Shown here: positions 7,286 to 16,600 of the stretch, piece by piece
How positions within the stretch are numbered: position 1 is the stretch's first letter
Layout: each line of letters opens with the position of its first letter
Assembly (NCBI GenBank): GCA_003152325.1
Contig: PLZX01000375.1
Location: 1-35,569 of the forward strand
Direction: 5' to 3'
Source of the DNA: Bryobacterales bacterium
GTDB lineage: Bacteria; Acidobacteriota; Terriglobia; Bryobacterales; Bryobacteraceae
Length of the DNA: 35,569 bases
The notes under the pieces: generated by a model
Databases searched by the model: none
Told to the model about the DNA's origin: nothing
The model's input: the letters and a program-made list of their open reading frames with translations, nothing else
Translations under genes and position numbers: made by a program

Positions 7286-8356
7286 GTGGAAAAACGAATT
7301 GGCCGAAGGAACTTCTTAGGTAAAGCCGCCGCCGTCGCAGCCTTGCCTCTGGTCGCCCGCGAAGGCATCGCAGACAGCCCGCAGCCATCCCCAAAGCGAA
7401 TCTCCGTCGAGGAACATTGGACCAACCCGGACATGGGCGGGTCACAAAGGCCAAGAACCTGGCTAACGGAAACGCGGCTGGGAACCACTCCCGAGCGGGT
7501 TCGCCGCATCGGGGATCTTGGGGATCTACGGTTGTCCGACATGGACCGCGACGGAATTGCGATGCAGGTTATCGGCGGCACCTCACTGCAGGCCATCACC
7601 GACACTGCCAAAGCCATCGAATTAGCCAAGAAGAGCAACGACGTTCAGGCCGCCCTGATCGAGAAGCACCCCAGCCGGTTCGCCGCCTTCGCTTCGATTC
7701 CGACACAGGACCCGAAGGCCGCAGCTGACGAACTGGAGCGCGCCGTGAAGCAACTCGGCTTCAAGGGCGCCATGGTCGGGGGCCGGGCGAACGGCGAGTT
7801 CCTCGACCTGGATAAGTATCGCGTGCTATGGGAGCGCGCAGCGGCTCTTGAAGCGCCAATCTACATCCATCCTTCGGACCCGACTCCGGACGTTCTTGAG
7901 CCCTACGCGTCACGGCCCGTGCTCTACGGGAACACCTGGGTATGGGGCGTTGAGACCGCCACCCACGCGCTGCGTGTGATTGCCAGCGGCATGTTCGACG
8001 CTTACCCCAGGGCGCAGATCATCTTGGGACATTTGGGCGAATCGCTCCCCTCGTTGCTGGGCCGCTTTGATGAGGGGCTGTCTTCCGTGAAACCCGAATC
8101 CAAGGGAATCAAGAAGGTGCTCTCGGCCTACATCAAAGAGAACATCATGATCACCACCAGCGGCTGGTATCAGCCGGAAGCTCTGGTCTGCGCCATCAGC
8201 GCGATGGGGGCCGACCGCATCATGTTCGCAACCGACTATCCGTGGGTGGATGCATCTCTCGCGATCAAGATGTTCGAGCAGACGCCGATGAGCGCCTCCG
8301 ATCGCGGAAAGATCTACCATGGCAATGCAGAGCGATTTCTGAAGGTGAAGGTTTAG
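7286..8356 (+). CDS. Tat-exported amidohydrolase (ACMSD/resorcylate decarboxylase-like)
   Basis: About 356 residues. I choose GTG 7286 (GAGG 5 bases upstream), which places the Tat motif GRRNFLGKAAAVAALP near the N-terminus; ATG 7250 and GTG 7280 are alternatives. The mature part follows the amidohydrolase-2 family: ISVEEHW (first metal strand, with E-x-H in place of the usual H-x-H), AAFASIPTQDPKAAADEL, APIYIHPSDPTP, PRAQIILGHLGE and MFATDYPWVD (final metal aspartate). This is the sequence plan of gamma-resorcylate/5-carboxyvanillate-type decarboxylases that act on aromatic acids. It is followed after four bases by a bicupin gene, so the two are co-transcribed. Substrate inferred only as aromatic or ring-derived. 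Confidence 0.87.
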   Translation: MEKRIGRRNFLGKAAAVAALPLVAREGIADSPQPSPKRISVEEHWTNPDMGGSQRPRTWLTETRLGTTPERVRRIGDLGDLRLSDMDRDGIAMQVIGGTSLQAITDTAKAIELAKKSNDVQAALIEKHPSRFAAFASIPTQDPKAAADELERAVKQLGFKGAMVGGRANGEFLDLDKYRVLWERAAALEAPIYIHPSDPTPDVLEPYASRPVLYGNTWVWGVETATHALRVIASGMFDAYPRAQIILGHLGESLPSLLGRFDEGLSSVKPESKGIKKVLSAYIKENIMITTSGWYQPEALVCAISAMGADRIMFATDYPWVDASLAIKMFEQTPMSASDRGKIYHGNAERFLKVKV

Positions 8357-8360
8357 TTCA

Positions 8361-9329
8361 ATGACTGATCCCGCACGAGCGCAGAATCGGACCCGCGAGG
8401 AAATTCGCACCCGCGGAGCCATTTTCAATATCAACGAAGGCATCGACATCGATAACGGCCAGGACTGCATCACCCGCCTGATCGGCTGGCCCGGCGTGGG
8501 CACCCGCATGGTGGCGTTCCACCTTCTCATCCATAAGCCCGGCGGCAGCTTTGCCATGGAGAGCCATCCGATTTCCGAAGAGTGCATCACCTGCATTCGA
8601 GGCAAGGGCGAAGTCAATCTGGGCAACGGCTGGGAGAAGGTGGAAGCCGGCAACGTGGTTTTCGTACCCATCGGTTGCGCCCACGCGACGCGCTGCGATC
8701 CGTCCTCCAAGGAGGACTTCGTCGGGTTGTCCTATACCTGCCCTCCTTTGCTCGAGTATTACCAGGAGATCGGCCTCATGGCGAATGGTGAATTCGACAC
8801 CACGAAGATCGATCTCCTGCTTCTCAACGCGCGGCGCGACTCCATTCCGAAACAGTGCGTCATGAAGCCCAACGAACTCGGCGGAGCCGACCGGGCCGAA
8901 GTGAAAGGTTACGCCGAAGTGGCCCGTAGCGGCGGCATCTTCAATATCTATCGGGGCGCGCCGTTTGGCGCCTATGGCGGGGCGATGAAGTTCATTGTTT
9001 GGCCGGGCGTAGGGGCCAAGCACTGCGGGTTGCACAACGCCTGCCACAAACCGGGCATTGCGTTCAAACCGCACGTTCATCCCATCGCTGAAGACGCGGT
9101 GATGTTTTGGGACGGCGAAGGGATGGCCTATCTGGAGAGCCGCTGGATTGAGTGCTCGGAAGGCGACATCCTGTACGCTCCCGCGCTGGTGCGGCACGGA
9201 ACGGCTTGCCGCGAGGGCCAGCGTGGCCCGATGAACTCAAGCGGCTGCGCCTCACCGCCACAGTTCGACCTCTACCAATTGGCCGGGTATCTAAAGGATG
9301 GCCAGTTCGTCGATTTCCCGGTGGAGTAA
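8361..9329 (+). CDS. Bicupin protein
   Basis: A 322-residue protein with two cupin barrels in tandem. Both repeats open alike (RGAIFNINEGID and GGIFNIYRGAPF) and each goes on to IGWPGVG/IVWPGVGAK. Metal-binding cupin motifs are visible in HPISEECITCIRGKGEVNLGNG in the first half and HVHPIAEDAVMFWDGEG in the second; later histidines are in PIGCAHAT and ALVRHGT. Proteins like this are isomerases, dioxygenases or sugar-acid/acyl-ring enzymes. No signal peptide is seen, unlike the amidohydrolase just upstream. The stop is only three bases from the end of the convergent lyase gene. Exact function unknown. Confidence 0.85.
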   Translation: MTDPARAQNRTREEIRTRGAIFNINEGIDIDNGQDCITRLIGWPGVGTRMVAFHLLIHKPGGSFAMESHPISEECITCIRGKGEVNLGNGWEKVEAGNVVFVPIGCAHATRCDPSSKEDFVGLSYTCPPLLEYYQEIGLMANGEFDTTKIDLLLLNARRDSIPKQCVMKPNELGGADRAEVKGYAEVARSGGIFNIYRGAPFGAYGGAMKFIVWPGVGAKHCGLHNACHKPGIAFKPHVHPIAEDAVMFWDGEGMAYLESRWIECSEGDILYAPALVRHGTACREGQRGPMNSSGCASPPQFDLYQLAGYLKDGQFVDFPVE

Positions 9330-9332
9330 GCG

Positions 9333-10340
9333 TTAGCGGGCGCTGTAGGCCGGCTGCGACTCGAGTTTCGTCTCCGCGCGGTCGATGAGCGATAGTCCCA
9401 GGTTGTTGAGCAGTTCCCACAGAGTGTCGATCTCGGCCTGTTTGGGCTGGGGCATCGGCGGTCGCATGAAGGGGCTGGGGATCAGCCCGCGCAGCCAGGT
9501 CGCAGTCTTATAGCGGATATGCAGGCGTCCCATATCCGCCACGTATTCCTGCAACTGGACCAGGCCACCGTTCCAGATCCGGCATGCTTCATCGATGTCG
9601 TGGCGATCCCAGGCTTCCAGATGATCGAGCATCGGCTCCAGCGCGAAATTCCAGAAGCCGCTCAACGTGCCGTCGAACAGACCAGTGGCTCTGTATTCGT
9701 GGAAGCGTGACGCCAAAGCGCCCATCACAGCAACGTGCCGGTTCAGGGAACGCAAGCCGTTGGCAACGATTCGGAAGCCATCGTACCCGTAGGTCATCTT
9801 CCACCCCACCACGTTGGGGATCTCACGGCATATAGCCAGGGTGGCGTTCAAAGGCAGGCCCGGGCTGTATGGCGGTCGTGAGCCGGAGACCGGATGGGTG
9901 ACGATTGGGAGATCGACGGCGCGGTCCTGCGCCTTGATCTGATCCACCCAGATTTCGGGATAGGCGTCGGCATCCCAGCAAGACGTGACGTCCTGCGCGC
10001 CCCCGGGAGGAGTCACAAAAATGCCGTCGGCTCCCAGTGCCTTGACGTCCTTCGCGGTTTCCACGGTCTCCTGGGTGGTGAGCGCCCAAGTGCCGGCGAT
10101 GACCGGCACTCTGCCCTGGACTTCCTCCATGGCGATCTCAAGAATACGCCGTTTCTCTGCGCGCGTCAGATAGAAAATTTCGCCGGCCTCCGGATTGATG
10201 CACAGACCTCCTTTGGCAGCGAACCGGTCGTTCCGAATGAAGTAGCGAAGAAAGCGGCGGTAGGCAGTTTCATCCACATGCAAGGACTCTGTCAGCGGGA
10301 GCACAACGGCTGCGTAGTAACGGTCTGTCACGTTGGTCAT
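9333..10340 (-). CDS. Dihydrodipicolinate synthase-family aldolase/lyase
   Basis: A 335-residue (beta/alpha)8 class I aldolase of the DapA/N-acetylneuraminate lyase family. ATG 10340 is preferred to the TTG at 10349. Family marks are the start YYAAVVLPLTESLHVDE, the segment PEAGEIFYLTRAEKRRILE, VPVIAGTW, ALGADGIFVTPPGG and the Schiff-base lysine in NVVGWKMTYG. True DapA is unlikely, because the substrate-loop motifs differ and the neighbours are catabolic. A retro-aldol enzyme for a keto-sugar acid or a ring-cleavage product is more plausible. It is transcribed alone, divergently from the DUF1080 gene, with a GATAC palindrome in the shared promoter region. Confidence 0.88.
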   Translation of the reverse strand: MTNVTDRYYAAVVLPLTESLHVDETAYRRFLRYFIRNDRFAAKGGLCINPEAGEIFYLTRAEKRRILEIAMEEVQGRVPVIAGTWALTTQETVETAKDVKALGADGIFVTPPGGAQDVTSCWDADAYPEIWVDQIKAQDRAVDLPIVTHPVSGSRPPYSPGLPLNATLAICREIPNVVGWKMTYGYDGFRIVANGLRSLNRHVAVMGALASRFHEYRATGLFDGTLSGFWNFALEPMLDHLEAWDRHDIDEACRIWNGGLVQLQEYVADMGRLHIRYKTATWLRGLIPSPFMRPPMPQPKQAEIDTLWELLNNLGLSLIDRAETKLESQPAYSAR

Positions 10341-10380
10341 CGTTCTCAACCTCTAGCGAGCGGCGGAAAATCGCCCACAA

Positions 10381-10400
10381 TGCGATACGAATATATCACA
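10381..10400. promoter_or_regulatory. GATAC palindrome in divergent promoter
   Basis: TGCGATA-cgaata-TATCACA is an inverted repeat with 6 of 7 matching positions per arm. It contains GATACgaatATATC, a one-mismatch version of the perfect site at 415-428. It lies between the divergent starts at 10340 and 10442, so it could control both genes. Confidence 0.5.
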
Positions 10401-10441
10401 ATGGCGTACTAGAATGGAGAAGCAGGAGGTAACTGAAATCG

Positions 10442-11929
10442 ATGTTGGACATCACGCGAAGAGCCTTTGTGAGTTCCATCTCCGCCACGGCGCTGGCGAT
10501 GGCAGCGGCCGGCGACGAGTGGATCGAACTCTTCAACGGCCGAAGCCTCGAAGGTTGGCGGCCTAATGGCAACTCGGATTCCTGGAAGGTTTCCGACGGC
10601 TTGCTGGTCGGCTCAGGGCCGGCGTCCCATCTGTTTTATGACGGGAAAGTGCATAACGCCGCCTTTCGGAATTTCGACCTGGTGGCGGAACTCAAGACCA
10701 CCGCGCAGTGCAACTCCGGTATCTACTTCCACACGGCCTGGCAAGAGAGCGGGTTTCCCACCAAAGGCTTTGAAGTCCAGGTGGACAACACCTACATCGG
10801 GTCGGATACCTATCGTGAGCGCGCCAAGACGGGCTCATTGTACGGCCTGAGGAACGTCTACAAACAACTGGTCCCGGACGATCAATGGTCCACCATGCAG
10901 ATCTCCGTGCACGGCAAGAATGTGCAGATCCTCTTGAACGGGACGTTGATAGTCGATTACGTCGAACCCACACCGCCTGTGATTCCGGACGGGCCGGAGA
11001 ACGGTCGTTTTCTCGATCGTGGCACCTTCGCGCTGCAATGTCACAACCCGGGGCCTTCCGTCTCTTACCGCAGCGTAACGGTGCGTCCATTGCCTGACGA
11101 CCTTACGGCCGCCGGCCCGGCTGTGATTGCGGACGACGTCTATCGCAAGATCATCCAGAACGGCCGGCACAATATCCCGATGGTCGATTTTCACGTTCAC
11201 TTGAAGGAAGGTTTGACGCTGGAGCAGGCACTGGCCAAATCCCGCCGGGACGGAATCTTTTACGGGATTGCGATTAACGGTGGCAAGGGTTTTCCGATCG
11301 AGAACGACGAGGGGGTACGGAAGTTTTACGAAAGCATGAAGGGACAGCCGATCTTCATCGCCATGCAGGCAGAAGGCCGCGAGTGGACCAAGATGTTCTC
11401 CCAACCCATCGCCGCACTGTTCGATTACGTATTCACGGATTCGATGACGTGGACCGATGACAGCGGAAAGCGCATGCGCCTATGGATTCCCGAGGAAGTG
11501 GGAACCATCGCCGATCCCCAGGCGTTCATGGAACAGTTGGTGTCGCGAACCGTCGGGATACTGGAGCGGGAACCCATCGACATTTATGTGAATCCTACGT
11601 TCCTGCCGGACGTGATCGCCAAAGACTACGACCGCTTGTGGAGTCCGGAGCGTATGGACAAGGTGATCGGAGCCGCGGTGAAGAACCACGTTGCGATTGA
11701 GATCAACAACCGCTACAAGATCCCCAGCGCCACCTTCATCAAACGCGCCAAGGCCGCCGGATGTAAGTTCACCATGGGGACGAACAACGCCGGACCAAGC
11801 GACCTGGGCCGCTGCGAATATGCCCTGGGACTGGTGGATGAATGCAAATTGGTCTGGCAGGATTTCTTTGTGCCGCAGGCATGGTGGCCGAAAGCGGTAG
11901 ATCGCAAACCTGACGTATTGCGGGGCTAG
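10442..11929 (+). CDS. Fusion of DUF1080 (3-keto-disaccharide hydrolase) and PHP/TIM-like metal hydrolase domain, Tat signal
   Basis: A 495-residue two-domain protein. ATG 10442 follows AGGAGGTAA. A Tat-like signal (TRRAFVSSISATALA) ends near residue 22. Residues about 25-215 are DUF1080, a concanavalin-like fold now tied to hydrolysis of 3-keto-glycosides; typical blocks are WIELFNGRSLEGW, SGIYFHTAW and GFEVQVDN. Residues about 235-495 form a second domain with a metal-binding MVDFHVHLKEGLT motif and GCKFTMGTNNAGPSDLGRCEY near the end, like PHP/TIM-barrel hydrolases. The fusion suggests that one exported polypeptide both cleaves an oxidised glycoside and processes the product (inference). 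It is convergent with the deglycosidase pair and ends at a hairpin. Confidence 0.85.
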   Translation: MLDITRRAFVSSISATALAMAAAGDEWIELFNGRSLEGWRPNGNSDSWKVSDGLLVGSGPASHLFYDGKVHNAAFRNFDLVAELKTTAQCNSGIYFHTAWQESGFPTKGFEVQVDNTYIGSDTYRERAKTGSLYGLRNVYKQLVPDDQWSTMQISVHGKNVQILLNGTLIVDYVEPTPPVIPDGPENGRFLDRGTFALQCHNPGPSVSYRSVTVRPLPDDLTAAGPAVIADDVYRKIIQNGRHNIPMVDFHVHLKEGLTLEQALAKSRRDGIFYGIAINGGKGFPIENDEGVRKFYESMKGQPIFIAMQAEGREWTKMFSQPIAALFDYVFTDSMTWTDDSGKRMRLWIPEEVGTIADPQAFMEQLVSRTVGILEREPIDIYVNPTFLPDVIAKDYDRLWSPERMDKVIGAAVKNHVAIEINNRYKIPSATFIKRAKAAGCKFTMGTNNAGPSDLGRCEYALGLVDECKLVWQDFFVPQAWWPKAVDRKPDVLRG

Positions 11930-11938
11930 TTCTCAAAA

Positions 11939-11981
11939 ACACCGATACCAGCGAGCCTCCCCGAGCCGCCGGCATCGGTGT
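11939..11981. terminator. Imperfect long hairpin between convergent genes
   Basis: ACACCGAT (11939-11946) pairs with ATCGGTGT (11974-11981). Pairing continues inwards with few mismatches (ACCAGCGAGCC against GAGCCGCCGGC). It sits between convergent genes and has AAAAA just before it, which is a T-run for the minus-strand transcript. A bidirectional terminator is likely. Confidence 0.55.
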
Positions 11982-12013
11982 GAGCAATCGTCGAACCCAT
12001 GCTTGTGGATTAC

Positions 12014-12865
12014 CTACGCCGCGGACTGTGCCAGCAGGCGCTTCATCAGGGCGTGATGTGCTTTTACGACCTCGAAGGAGTTCGGATAATCACCCAACAC
12101 GCCTCCCTCGAACTCAGTCGACATCCAGCCTTTGAATCCACCTTCCGTAAGGACCTTCGCGATCTTAGCGAAGGGAACCTCGGGGATTTCGCCGTTCACG
12201 ACGCGGTGGAACTTGCCGTGGATGCCCATGATGAGCGGCATGATGCCGGCGAGCTTCGCCGGATCGGACGGCGGATACTCAGTTTTCTGGCCCGCTCCCG
12301 CCACCGTGCCCTGCGCCTGACGTACGCCCGCCATATCTTCAAAGATGGAACAGTCCGGCAGCAGCCCGAGGGATTCCGAAGACACCTTCTTGACCATTTC
12401 GATCAAGGCTTGGCATTCGGGATTTTCAAACATCAGAGGCGTGTGGATTTCGATGGCCAATTTGAGCTTCATCTTCTCCGCGACGCGCGTGAGTTTCTCC
12501 ACGATCGGATCGGCGCCGGGGGACTGTATGCGAACCAGGGGGAAGCCCAATCGCTTGGCGGTTTCAAGCTGGGTGACGTGGAATTGAAAGCGGTCATCCA
12601 GGTTCGGGTATACCGTCATGTCCGCATAGGCATCGTAGTGTGTCGGGATCAACTGCCATCGCGCCACGGAACTCTTGAAAACTCGTTCAAATTCCCTTGA
12701 GAGCCCCGGCCAACAGCGGTGGTCCATGACGCCGACGATCTCCACGCCTCGATCCCCGCCGGTCTGCGCCGCCAGTTCCATGCAATCTTCAAACGACCAG
12801 CGGCACGTGAGGTATTCCAGCTGAAAGCTATAGAGGGTCGTGCCGATTTGAAATGTCTTTGCCAT
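12014..12865 (-). CDS. C-glycoside deglycosidase alpha-subunit-like TIM-barrel protein (no signal)
   Basis: A 283-residue xylose-isomerase-like barrel starting at ATG 12865, five bases after the stop of the beta-like gene. It opens with FQIGTTLYSFQLEYLTCRWSFEDC, parallel to the opening of the 4399 protein. Putative metal-site motifs line up with that paralogue: AIEIHTP, GLLPDCSIF, GIHGKFH and STEFEGG, i.e. the E-D-H-E set of this superfamily. Both end in a similar HH-x-LMKRLL tail (AHHALMKRLLAQ against RHHVMLKRLLGE). No export signal is present, so this version should be cytoplasmic unless carried by a partner. The beta gene directly upstream supports the deglycosidase reading over a lone sugar isomerase. 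Confidence 0.75.
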   Translation of the reverse strand: MAKTFQIGTTLYSFQLEYLTCRWSFEDCMELAAQTGGDRGVEIVGVMDHRCWPGLSREFERVFKSSVARWQLIPTHYDAYADMTVYPNLDDRFQFHVTQLETAKRLGFPLVRIQSPGADPIVEKLTRVAEKMKLKLAIEIHTPLMFENPECQALIEMVKKVSSESLGLLPDCSIFEDMAGVRQAQGTVAGAGQKTEYPPSDPAKLAGIMPLIMGIHGKFHRVVNGEIPEVPFAKIAKVLTEGGFKGWMSTEFEGGVLGDYPNSFEVVKAHHALMKRLLAQSAA

Positions 12866-12870
12866 GGTTT

Positions 12871-13512
12871 TCAGGCCTCCCTATAGGGAGCGGCAGGTTT
12901 CAACGTCAGCCGTTCCTTGGCAGCGACCACAGCCAGATCGGCGGCCGCTCTCCCGTAAAGGTTCGTATACGTCAGGCGGACCTCGACATCATGCTCGCCC
13001 TGGTTCAAACCGCCGGTTTTGGGAACGAACACCGTAGCCCAGTCGAACACCCACCACCCTACTCCAACCTGCTTTTGTAGTTCCGCCACTTTGTATCGGT
13101 GATGATCGAGCGTGAAGACAATATCGTCTTGGGAGATTGCCTTCCCATCTACCGTGAGATCTATGCCTTTGACTGCCCAGAGTGGGATTCCGCGATAGCC
13201 AGTGGGCTTGATCTGCACTTCAAAGCCCTTCCCGCCGTCGAGCACTGCCTCTTTGAGCCCTTCCTCCAGATTGATGAGATTGGTGAGGCGGTGTTGAGCC
13301 CCTCCCGGGCCCCCGGTGACTTGCGCGTCTCTCTTGAGGGGTTCCTCTTTTTCCAGCTAGGCGGTGGGAACACCAGCGTTGACCCCACCGGTTGACGGTG
13401 GCGTGACCTTTGCCGCCGAACAGCCCACCAGCCCGCCCACGAGTGCCGCGCCGGTGGCCGTTATGAGCGACCGCCTCCCAATGGCCCCTTGGGGATGATT
13501 CTGTTGTTCCAT
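12871..13512 (-). pseudogene. C-glycoside deglycosidase beta-like gene with Tat/lipoprotein signal, interrupted by in-frame TAG
   Basis: The track shows two separate ORFs (12871-13245 and 13357-13557), but they share one reading frame and are parted only by a TAG at 13357-13359. Read through, the gene starts at ATG 13512 (AGGAG upstream). It encodes a Tat signal (GRRSLITATGAAL), a lipobox-like LVGC, 51 residues up to the amber codon, then about 161 residues including GFEVQIKPTGYRGIPLW, LTVDGK and KTGGLNQGEHD, which parallel the beta-like protein at 3875. The stretch between the TAG and the GTG at 13245 is open and fits protein (LTNLINLEEGLKEAVLDGG). It is either a nonsense mutation, a sequencing error or true readthrough. 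If GTG 13245 is used, a short cytoplasmic beta lacking its first strands would result. Confidence 0.75.
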
Positions 13513-13543
13513 TCGATGTGACTCCTGATTCGGTTCACACAAA

Positions 13544-13576
13544 TTGATCCCGCGCATAGGAAATGCGCGGGATCAA
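13544..13576 (-). terminator. Strong 14-bp hairpin after the TonB receptor gene
   Basis: TTGATCCCGCGCAT pairs perfectly with ATGCGCGGGATCAA across the 5-base loop AGGAA. It lies 37 bases beyond the receptor stop codon and upstream of the deglycosidase beta start on the same strand. A short T-run (TTTG) follows on the minus strand. It should terminate receptor transcription or attenuate readthrough into the next genes. Confidence 0.75.
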
Positions 13577-13613
13577 TCATCTTCAAACAAACGTCTAGCG
13601 CTAGCGCTTGCAG

Positions 13614-16600
13614 CTAGAAAATCAGCTTCAGAGCAAACTGGATTTCGCGCGGCTTGGAAAAGGTGTTCGTGCTTGTGATGGCGCCAAAGAGCCCGGCTTT
13701 GGTTGCAACACCGTTAGAGTCAAAGGAAGCTACCGTCAAGTTGGGCGTGCCGAAATTCGGCGTGTTGCTGATGTTGAAACTCTCAGCGCGGAACTGCAGC
13801 TTCACGTTTTCCTTGATCTGGAAATCTTTGAAGACCGAGAGGTCCAAGTGGCGGAACGGCGGCATGAAGAAGTCATTCTCTCCTTCATTGCCGGCTGTAC
13901 CGAACTTCTGTTGCCGGAACTGCGTGGTGTCAATCCATTGGCTGGTACTTCGTTGGAAGCTGCTGGAGACCGGCACTACGTTCATGCGCTCATTATTGCC
14001 GGCGGAGAGGGCAGTGTTCTGGGTGTCAATACCGTCCACGACAGTGAACGGAATGCCGGTGGAATAAACATAAATTCCGTTCAGCTGCCAGCCCTTGCCA
14101 AACATTCCGGCAACACCCTTAAGGGTACTGCCGAACGGCAATTCATAGCTGGAAGAGATGGTGAACCGATGGCGGACCATATACATGTTAGCGCCGTAAT
14201 CGCGTCCCCAGTCTCCGACTACTCCCGAGCAGGAGGGGCAGGTGCCGCCCGGTCCGCCGGTATCGGCCAGATTGCTGGTGTAGGTGTAGTTGGACGAGAT
14301 CGTCAAGCCCTTGCTCAAGTGCCGCAAGAATTGCACTTCGAGCGCATTGTAGTTGACAATCCCATTGCTTTCCAGCAACTGAATGCTGCTCACCAGCGGG
14401 ACGGAACTGTAGTACGGCTGGCAGGGGCTGGGGAGACTCATAGTGGTCTGAACTCCACAACCTCCGGGGCCGTTCGGCGGCAGAGGCATGTCGATGTTTG
14501 GAATGACGCGGCCCAGGCTACGGGTGAATTGGCCGACGTAGCTGGCGCTGATGACGTTGCTGGCAATTTCCTTCTCCAGCGTGACGTTCACCATATAGAC
14601 TACAGGCCACTTGAAATTCAGAGCGGTAGCGCTAGGCACGGAACCGGTGCCGGTCAATCCGCATTTGGCAGTGAGGCAAGTGGAGTCGGGTGTGGTCGGC
14701 GGAGCGGAGGTCCACCCCGGGAAGACGGCCGTCGCACTGGACGTGATGGGCGCGTTCTTCTGGTACGCCGGAGAGGCTTGCGTATCCGGGAAGAACGACA
14801 TTCCGAAGCCGCCACGCAGCACGGTTCCGTGGCCCAAGGTCGCGGCAAAACCGAGACGAGGCTGGAAGTCGCCCCACTGAGTATTGAATCCGTCGGTGGC
14901 GCTGACGCCGCCCTTGCCGGCCACCTGGATCTGCCCGCTCGCGAGCATGGCCGCATTGGTCGGATCGAAATCGGAAAGAGCGTTGTGCTTTTCCGTCATC
15001 GGCGTGAAGACGTCCCAGCGGATGCCGAGATTCAGAGTGAGCCACTTAGTGGCACGCCAGTCGTCCTGGACAAACATGCCGATTTCGTTTGCCCTGTACT
15101 GGGGCGCGGTCAGACTCATGTTGCGCATGAATATGAATGGATTGCCGTCCAGCATCGCCGCAAAGTCATTCCCCGTTCCGGTGCCGCCGGTAAACATGTA
15201 GGCGGCCTTGAACAGTTGCTGGTTGACGCTCCAGTCACGGTGGATCAGACTTGCACCGAACTTAATGGAGTGCGCCCCTCTGGTCCAGTTCATATTGCCT
15301 GAATACTGGTAAGTGGTGTCGTAATAAATGGTCGGGAGGGCGAACTGATCGCCAACATCGTTATAGTCGCCGTCCAGGAACCACGCCATCGCCAAGCCGC
15401 TACTCCCAGCCTGGGACGTGTTGATGTTATTCGGGCCGCCAAATGCAGTGTTCACGTTCACGCCATTGTTGAGCGCCTCTGAATCGGTCACGTAGCGGGA
15501 GACTTGCCCGCCGAGCTGCAATACCAGGCTAGAACCGAAGATGTGCGTATAGCCCAGCGTCAGACTCTGCTGGCGCTGTTCCGCCGTGCCCGGGAACTGG
15601 GCGTTAAAGTTCGCGCCGGTCCCCTGTACTCCCTTCAGACCGGCGACATCGACTGCCGGAATCAGAGGGGGTGTGAAGGTTGTGGTCTGGTTGATGGAGT
15701 ACCGTCCGAAGAACGCATTTTTATCGCCAATGTGGTAGTCGATGCGGGCGTCAGCCGTATGGGCGAACTGGGTGGCGTTCGGACTGGAGGTGAACAAGCA
15801 CGTGGTTCCCTGGCAACCGGAGGCCGGCAGCGTGGGATACAGCGCCGCATAATTCTGCGAAACCTGGTTGATCATCGTCAAGGGAATGATGTTCTTGGGA
15901 AAGGGAGTGCCGTTGGAACCGATCGTCCCGCTGGTCAGGTCGGAGAAGTTCCCGATCTGGGTGACGCCATTGCAGCTGGCCCGGCCCAGTTCGCACGCCG
16001 TCGGAATCAGCGCCGAATTGGTGGTTCCCTCAATCTTGCGGAAGCCCTCGTAATCAATAAAGAAGAACAGCTTATCCTTCTTAATCGCGCCGCCCACACT
16101 GGCGCCGAACTGATTTTGCCGGTATTCCGGCTTTACTCCGGCGAGAGGATTGCCGATCTGGGGAGTGTTGAAGAAGTTCTTGGCATCGAACTTGTCGTTG
16201 CGCACGAACTCATACACACTTCCATGGATCTGATTTCCACCGGACTTGGTGATCTCGTTGATCACAGCGCCGCCTGCCCGTCCGACCGATGCCGGATACA
16301 GACTGGTCTGCACCTGCACTTCAGCCAACGCGTCAATCGACGGCTTCACGACGACCGTGCCAATGGCTCGCTCGTTGTTGTCCATGCCGTCGAGCATGAA
16401 ATTGTTAGCCGAATCGTTCTGGCCGTTAGCGGAAACCGTGGAAGTGGCGCGCCGGTCATCGGGACGGCCGCCGCCACCAAGCGAACTCTGGTTGGACTCA
16501 TTCATGCCCGCGCCCACTTGCACCAACGTGATGAAATTGCGTCCATTGGTAGGCAGATCCTGCACGCCGGTACCGGTTACCGAAGCGCCCACCGTGGCGC

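Noticed and set aside
9333-10340. dapA of lysine synthesis
   Set aside because: Only the family and Schiff-base lysine agree; context and substrate-loop sequence do not.
11999-12700. Plus-strand ORF of 233 residues
   Set aside because: It is antisense to the alpha-like deglycosidase gene and lacks motifs and a ribosome-binding site.
13357-13359. Amber codon as pyrrolysine
   Set aside because: No pylT or pylS in the window and no downstream PYLIS-like context that I can defend; mutation or error is simpler.
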